From Betaproteobacteria bacterium (GTDB taxonomy: Bacteria > Pseudomonadota > Gammaproteobacteria > Burkholderiales > JACQAP01): 64,000 bases of DNA. A program made the translations under genes and the position numbers. Positions 60,736 through 64,000 of this stretch are shown here, piece after piece. Position 1 is the first letter of the stretch. Every line of letters begins with the position of its first letter. Where the stretch lies: NCBI GenBank assembly GCA_016194905.1, contig JACQAP010000005.1, forward strand, positions 62,001 through 126,000, given 5' to 3'. The notes below the pieces were generated by a model, which worked only from the letters and a program-made list of their open reading frames with translations, did no database searches and was not told the DNA's origin.

Positions 60736-61167
60736 CTATACCTGCGGGAAGTCCGCGGGACGCACGCGGATGACGATGTCCATGCCCTCGGTGACCATGC
60801 CGGCCGGGAGCGACGGTAATCCGGAAACGCGGATATCGACGGCATCGATGTCCGTGAGCTTGCCGGACTCGACGTCATACATATGATAGTGCGGTGAAGT
60901 ATTCGGGTCGTAGAAGACCTTGTTCGGATCGACGATCACTTCCCGGATGAGCTTCTTTTCGAGGAAGAGATTGAGCGTGTTGTAGACCGTTGCCTTGGAT
61001 GTCTCGGAGTGGCGTTCATTGACGATCGCCATGATCTGCTCGGCCGACAGGTGTTCGCAACGGGAAAACAAGGCGTGCGCAATTTCAATGCGCTGGTGGG
61101 TTGGATTGATCCCGTGGGCGCGAAGCTTGTCCGCCAAATTGTTTCTGTTGTACTGCGCCGCATCCAT
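60736..61167 (-). CDS. Fur-family regulator (Irr/PerR-like)
   Basis: A 143-residue Fur-fold regulator with HGINPTHQRIEIAHALF in the first helices, a winged helix (KATVYNTLNLFLEKKLIRE) and a dimerisation region with PHYHMYDVESGKLTDID. It lacks the CxxC zinc pair of Fur/Zur, as in Irr-like or some PerR-like proteins. It may sense iron/haem or oxidative state. It lies next to tonB (opposite end), which fits an iron-related regulon. Confidence 0.9.
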   Translation of the reverse strand: MDAAQYNRNNLADKLRAHGINPTHQRIEIAHALFSRCEHLSAEQIMAIVNERHSETSKATVYNTLNLFLEKKLIREVIVDPNKVFYDPNTSPHYHMYDVESGKLTDIDAVDIRVSGLPSLPAGMVTEGMDIVIRVRPADFPQV

Positions 61168-61229
61168 GGCAAGGATTATAAGATAAGAATTGGACTCCGT
61201 CTAACCTCAGCCTCAAGGAGCGCAAAACA

Positions 61230-61985
61230 TTAGCGCTTTTCCTTGTTTTCGACCGGGACAGGCGCGATTGTATCCTTGGCGGTTTCAAGGCCGGACAGGG
61301 CTTGGGAATCGAACCGCACCATGGCAAATATCCGCGTTTTGACCGCTCGTCCGTCGAGTTTTCCAGGCGTAAAAATGGAGCCACGCAGTTCCTCTGCGAC
61401 GTCTCTTTCGTAGTCATTGAACGACTCGCTGGATTCAACCGCGGCCGTATCGACGACCTTCCCTCCTTCGTCCACGAACAACATGACGATGACCCAGCCG
61501 GAAAGCTTTTGCTCCCATGCCGGTCGGGGATATTTTGGGACTCTCATCGCGACCGCCTCGGGTTTTTCGCTGATATCGGAACTTCGCCGATATTCATCGG
61601 TCGCCAGCAATGGACTGCTGACACGGCCGGAAATCGGTCGCAAATACAAGGTATCGGAGACCGATACCCCGGGCTGAGATAAGGACTGCTCGATATCCGC
61701 GGGTGCGGCAGGCACCACCGGCTTGGGCGCATTGGGCTTCTGATGAAGCGAAGCTTTTTTATCCTTGACCACGATCGGCGCAGCTTCCGGCGACTCGGGC
61801 AACCTCTCGATCCGCACGCTCAACGGCGCAACCACAGGCCGGGTAAAAACATTGCCATGGACAGAATATCTTGACAATGAAAACAGCATGAGCGCATGCA
61901 GTAGCGCCGACGCCAGTAGAGCCATGCCCAGCCGTCTGTGCGGGTCCAGCGGCCGGCGGAAGATAAAAAACGTATCGCTGATCAT
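61230..61985 (-). CDS. TonB-family energy transducer
   Basis: A 251-residue protein with one N-terminal membrane anchor (LGMALLASALLHALMLFSL), a Pro/Lys-rich linker (APKPVVPAAP) and a C-terminal TonB domain (about 150-235: YPRPAWEQKLSGWVIVMLFVDEGGKVVDTAAVESS). It would transmit proton-motive force from ExbBD to outer-membrane receptors, but no exbBD or receptor is nearby. It ends 62 bases before the Fur-type gene start, on the same strand. Confidence 0.9.
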   Translation of the reverse strand: MISDTFFIFRRPLDPHRRLGMALLASALLHALMLFSLSRYSVHGNVFTRPVVAPLSVRIERLPESPEAAPIVVKDKKASLHQKPNAPKPVVPAAPADIEQSLSQPGVSVSDTLYLRPISGRVSSPLLATDEYRRSSDISEKPEAVAMRVPKYPRPAWEQKLSGWVIVMLFVDEGGKVVDTAAVESSESFNDYERDVAEELRGSIFTPGKLDGRAVKTRIFAMVRFDSQALSGLETAKDTIAPVPVENKEKR

Positions 61986-62242
61986 CGCCTCTCTTTACAT
62001 GGCTTAGCCGATAAATATCAATGCCGTGTGCCCGCCTTGGGCACTTATTCCACCAGCCTTTTCAAAGAGGCCGCGGAAAACGTTTCGGACTGACAAAATT
62101 CGTCCGCCAACGATAATGCCATGGGCGCCCCATGGCTAGAGCTTTCCCCGCCGTTCATTCTGCCAAACCGACCTCTTGTCGGAAGACGGTGGCATATCGA
62201 TCTTCCTGTCGCTAGTCTTCGAATACCAAAAAGGAGGAACGT
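61986..62242. promoter_or_regulatory. divergent region tonB / pilin operon with palindrome
   Basis: A 19-bp hyphenated palindrome, GCCATGGG-CGC-CCCATGGC (62118-62136), sits in the middle of this 257-bp divergent gap, a plausible operator. The pilin gene has a strong AGGAGG site. I cannot identify a convincing sigma-54 promoter. Confidence 0.5.
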
Positions 62243-62668
62243 ATGAAGAAGCCTGGCGGATTCACGCTAATCGAATTGATGATCGTTGTAGCGATTGTGG
62301 CTATTCTCGCCGCGATTGCTCTGCCTTCCTATAATCAGTACGTGGTCCGCGGCAAGCTGACCGAGGCTTATTCGAATCTCCTTGCGATGCGGGTGCAGTC
62401 GGAGCAGTGGTTCCAGGACAACAGGATGTATACAGGCATGCCGTGCTCTACGACGAATAACAAATACTTTACTTACGCTTGCTCGAACCTGACTCCCACT
62501 ACTTATACGATCACTGCCACCGGCATTCCTGCAACCGACGTCGCCGGAATGGCTTTCACCATCGACCAGAGCAACGCCAGAACGACCACCGTCACTGCGC
62601 CGGCTACCACGAAGGGCTGGACCGGCAACGCAACGTGCTGGATCGTCAGAAAGAACGGGACCTGCTGA
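62243..62668 (+). CDS. pilE: type IV pilin/pseudopilin PilE-like
   Basis: A 141-residue pilin with a short positive leader cleaved at [23 protein letters not shown], Glu5 present. The C-terminal pair of cysteines (C in ATCW and final C) could form the D-region disulphide. It is assembled by the type IV pilus machine in the inner membrane. The stop overlaps the start of the fimT-type gene (TGATG). It heads the minor-pilin operon. Confidence 0.92.
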   Translation: MKKPGGFTLIELMIVVAIVAILAAIALPSYNQYVVRGKLTEAYSNLLAMRVQSEQWFQDNRMYTGMPCSTTNNKYFTYACSNLTPTTYTITATGIPATDVAGMAFTIDQSNARTTTVTAPATTKGWTGNATCWIVRKNGTC

Positions 62669-63195
62669 TGCGCACGCGTGCTGCAGCCGGCATGACCTTG
62701 ATCGAGCTGCTGATCGGCTTCGTAATCATTGGCGTCCTGCTGGCGTTGGGGGTGCCAAGTTTTACGGCCTGGCTGCAGAACGTGCAGGTGCGCAATGCGG
62801 CCGAATCGATATTCAACGGACTGCAATTGGCCCGTGCCAACGCAGTACAACGCAATAAATCGGTCAGCTTCACGATGGTTGGACCCGATTCGAGCTGGTC
62901 CGTCACCATCGTAACGCCTTCTGCACTCGAACCGGCAACAGTTCAATCGCGCAGCGCCGCGGAGGGCACCCCTAACGCGGTGATTGCCACGACCGATCCG
63001 ACCATCACCTTCGACGGCCTGGGAAAGACCAATCTGCTGGCTGCCGCCACTATCCAGGTGACGAACCCGACCGGCGGCGCGTGCGGCACCGGAACCGGAA
63101 ATATGCGCTGCCTCAACGTAACGGTGGCAGTAGGCGGGCAGATCAAAATGTGCGACCCGCAAGTATCGGCAGCCGGCGATTCCCGGAAATGCTAA
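62668..63195 (+). CDS. fimT: minor pseudopilin FimT/GspH family
   Basis: A 175-residue prepilin-like protein cleaved at G|MTLIELLIGFVIIGVLLALGVP, with Glu5. The GspH domain follows, with KSVSFTMVGPDSSW and a C-terminal Cys-rich part (CGTGTGNMRC, MCDPQ). It primes pilus assembly as a minor subunit. The start overlaps the pilE stop. Confidence 0.9.
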   Translation: MRTRAAAGMTLIELLIGFVIIGVLLALGVPSFTAWLQNVQVRNAAESIFNGLQLARANAVQRNKSVSFTMVGPDSSWSVTIVTPSALEPATVQSRSAAEGTPNAVIATTDPTITFDGLGKTNLLAAATIQVTNPTGGACGTGTGNMRCLNVTVAVGGQIKMCDPQVSAAGDSRKC

Positions 63196-63208
63196 CTGGA
63201 GTGTCCCC

Positions 63209-63655
63209 ATGACAACGACTTCAAGACGCTCATTGCGCAACGCCCAGTCAGGCGTCATGCTGCTGGAGGCGCTGATCGGCATCCTGATTTTCTCCCTCGG
63301 CATTCTGGCCATGGTCGGCATGCAAGCGATGGGCATCAAGCTTGCCACCGACTCGCGGGACCGCGCGGAGGCCAGCAACCTGGCGACCCAGTTGGTCGGT
63401 GAAATGTGGCTGAACCGCGCGGCCCTGGCGAGCTACCAATACACTGGAACCGGTACCGCCCCCGCCGCGTTGACCACCTGGATCGCACAGGTCGACGCAT
63501 CGCTGCCGGATGCAGCCGCAAACCCTCCCATTGTCACGGTTGGTGCCAGCTCGCTCGGCGCAGCGGTCGGCACACAAACCACGGTGACTCTCCGGTGGAG
63601 AAATCCGACCGACACGACGGTTCATCAGTTCGTCATGACGGCTTACATCAATTGA
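63209..63655 (+). CDS. pilV: minor pilin PilV
   Basis: A 148-residue prepilin with cleavage site G|VMLLEALIGILIFSLGILAMVG and Glu5, the PilV pattern, then a short C-terminal domain (RWRNPTDTTVHQFVMTAYIN). The third gene of the operon, 13 bases after fimT. Confidence 0.9.
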   Translation: MTTTSRRSLRNAQSGVMLLEALIGILIFSLGILAMVGMQAMGIKLATDSRDRAEASNLATQLVGEMWLNRAALASYQYTGTGTAPAALTTWIAQVDASLPDAAANPPIVTVGASSLGAAVGTQTTVTLRWRNPTDTTVHQFVMTAYIN

Positions 63656-63663
63656 GGCCAACC

Positions 63664-64000
63664 ATGCGTCAGCGCTTGAACAAGAAGCTTCAAAGCCCGC
63701 ATTTCATGCGAGGCATGAGCCTGCCGGAAATTCTGGCCGCGGTGCTCATTGGATTGATCGGCATGATCGTCATCATGCAAGTGTATGCGACGTCCGAAGA
63801 AAGAAAGCGCACCACAACAGGCACCAGCGACGCACAGATCAGCGGCAACATCGCCCTGTTTACGCTGGAAAGCACAATCCGCAGCGCGGGCTTCGGCATG
63901 GTCTCGGCAGACAACAACATGATCGGCTGCACCACGCTCGCCTACAACAGCAATCGACCGGCCCCCGACTTCACTTTTCTCATGGCCCCGGTGGTCATCA
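63664..64000 (+). CDS. pilW: minor pilin PilW, 5' part
   Basis: The first 112 residues are visible: a long leader of about 16 residues, then cleavage at G|MSLPEILAAVLIGLIGMIVIM with Glu5, followed by ERKRTTTGTSDAQISGNIALFTLESTIRSAGFGM, the PilW block. It runs off the end of the window. Confidence 0.88.
   Translation, partial: MRQRLNKKLQSPHFMRGMSLPEILAAVLIGLIGMIVIMQVYATSEERKRTTTGTSDAQISGNIALFTLESTIRSAGFGMVSADNNMIGCTTLAYNSNRPAPDFTFLMAPVVI

Overview
The window looks like a chromosome segment of a betaproteobacterium, most likely from or near Burkholderiales or Nitrosomonadales. The clues are high GC, crotonases of the PaaF/PaaG type, UgpC-type ABC ATPases, a NodT-type efflux outer-membrane factor, HiPIP, a Cys-rich-repeat protein and a type IV minor-pilin operon. 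There are no rRNA genes, no CRISPR array and no complete insertion sequence. One tRNA, Thr(CGT), is present. Several genes are broken, which suggests a decaying accessory genome, a draft or metagenomic assembly, or both.

Layout. 1-4.4 kb: the modification and specificity part of a type I restriction-modification locus (hsdM with a frameshift, then hsdS), coupled to an ImmA/IrrE-type HTH-metallopeptidase and the start of a PIN-domain protein; hsdR is not in view. 4.6 kb: an orphan VapB-like antitoxin. 5.1-13.4 kb: an eight-gene minus-strand operon for uptake and processing of a carbohydrate-like substrate (binding protein, two permeases, a small membrane protein, a Gfo/Idh/MocA oxidoreductase, two MalK-type ATPases of which one has an in-frame amber codon, and an amidohydrolase) ending in a clear Rho-independent terminator. 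A TetR gene lies upstream. 14.5-23.5 kb: the split bacterial halves of the plant Tm-1 protein (UPF0261 and TIM-barrel), two SRPBCC paralogues, an outer-membrane barrel, a cupin, a 2-hydroxyacid dehydrogenase, a DUF1330-like protein, an NADP-dependent reductase, an M20 amidohydrolase and a Cys-rich-repeat protein. Together these read as a catabolic neighbourhood of unknown substrate. 24.2-27.8 kb: a lower-GC RbsB/RbsC/RbsA transporter set, probably acquired. 28-31 kb: antitoxin remnants, a degenerate EAL protein and many intergenic repeats. 30.4-37.2 kb: TetR plus a complete RND/MFP/OMF efflux operon. 37.3-48.5 kb: a TPR protein, a second degenerate EAL paralogue, several small exported proteins, a bactofilin-like membrane protein, an HDOD protein and a HiPIP. 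48.6-53.9 kb: an enolase-superfamily enzyme, YbaK, a short PutA and a universal stress protein. 53.9-58.6 kb: a Rap1a/Tai-like protein, tRNA-Thr, an MgtA-type ATPase and an OprB-like porin preceded by a structured leader. 59-61.2 kb: two crotonases and a Fur-family regulator. 61.2-64 kb: TonB, then pilE-fimT-pilV-pilW (cut by the window end).

Two features stand out beyond the genes. First, the gaps between genes repeatedly carry 80-300 bp palindromic cassettes whose arms are made of short tandem words; one has perfect 51-bp arms, and one MITE-like element supplies a neighbour's stop codon. Second, at least four dead genes (PaaI-type thioesterase, HigA, ChrA, MerR) keep their first and last segments but have lost the middle, a consistent mode of decay that deserves a systematic look.
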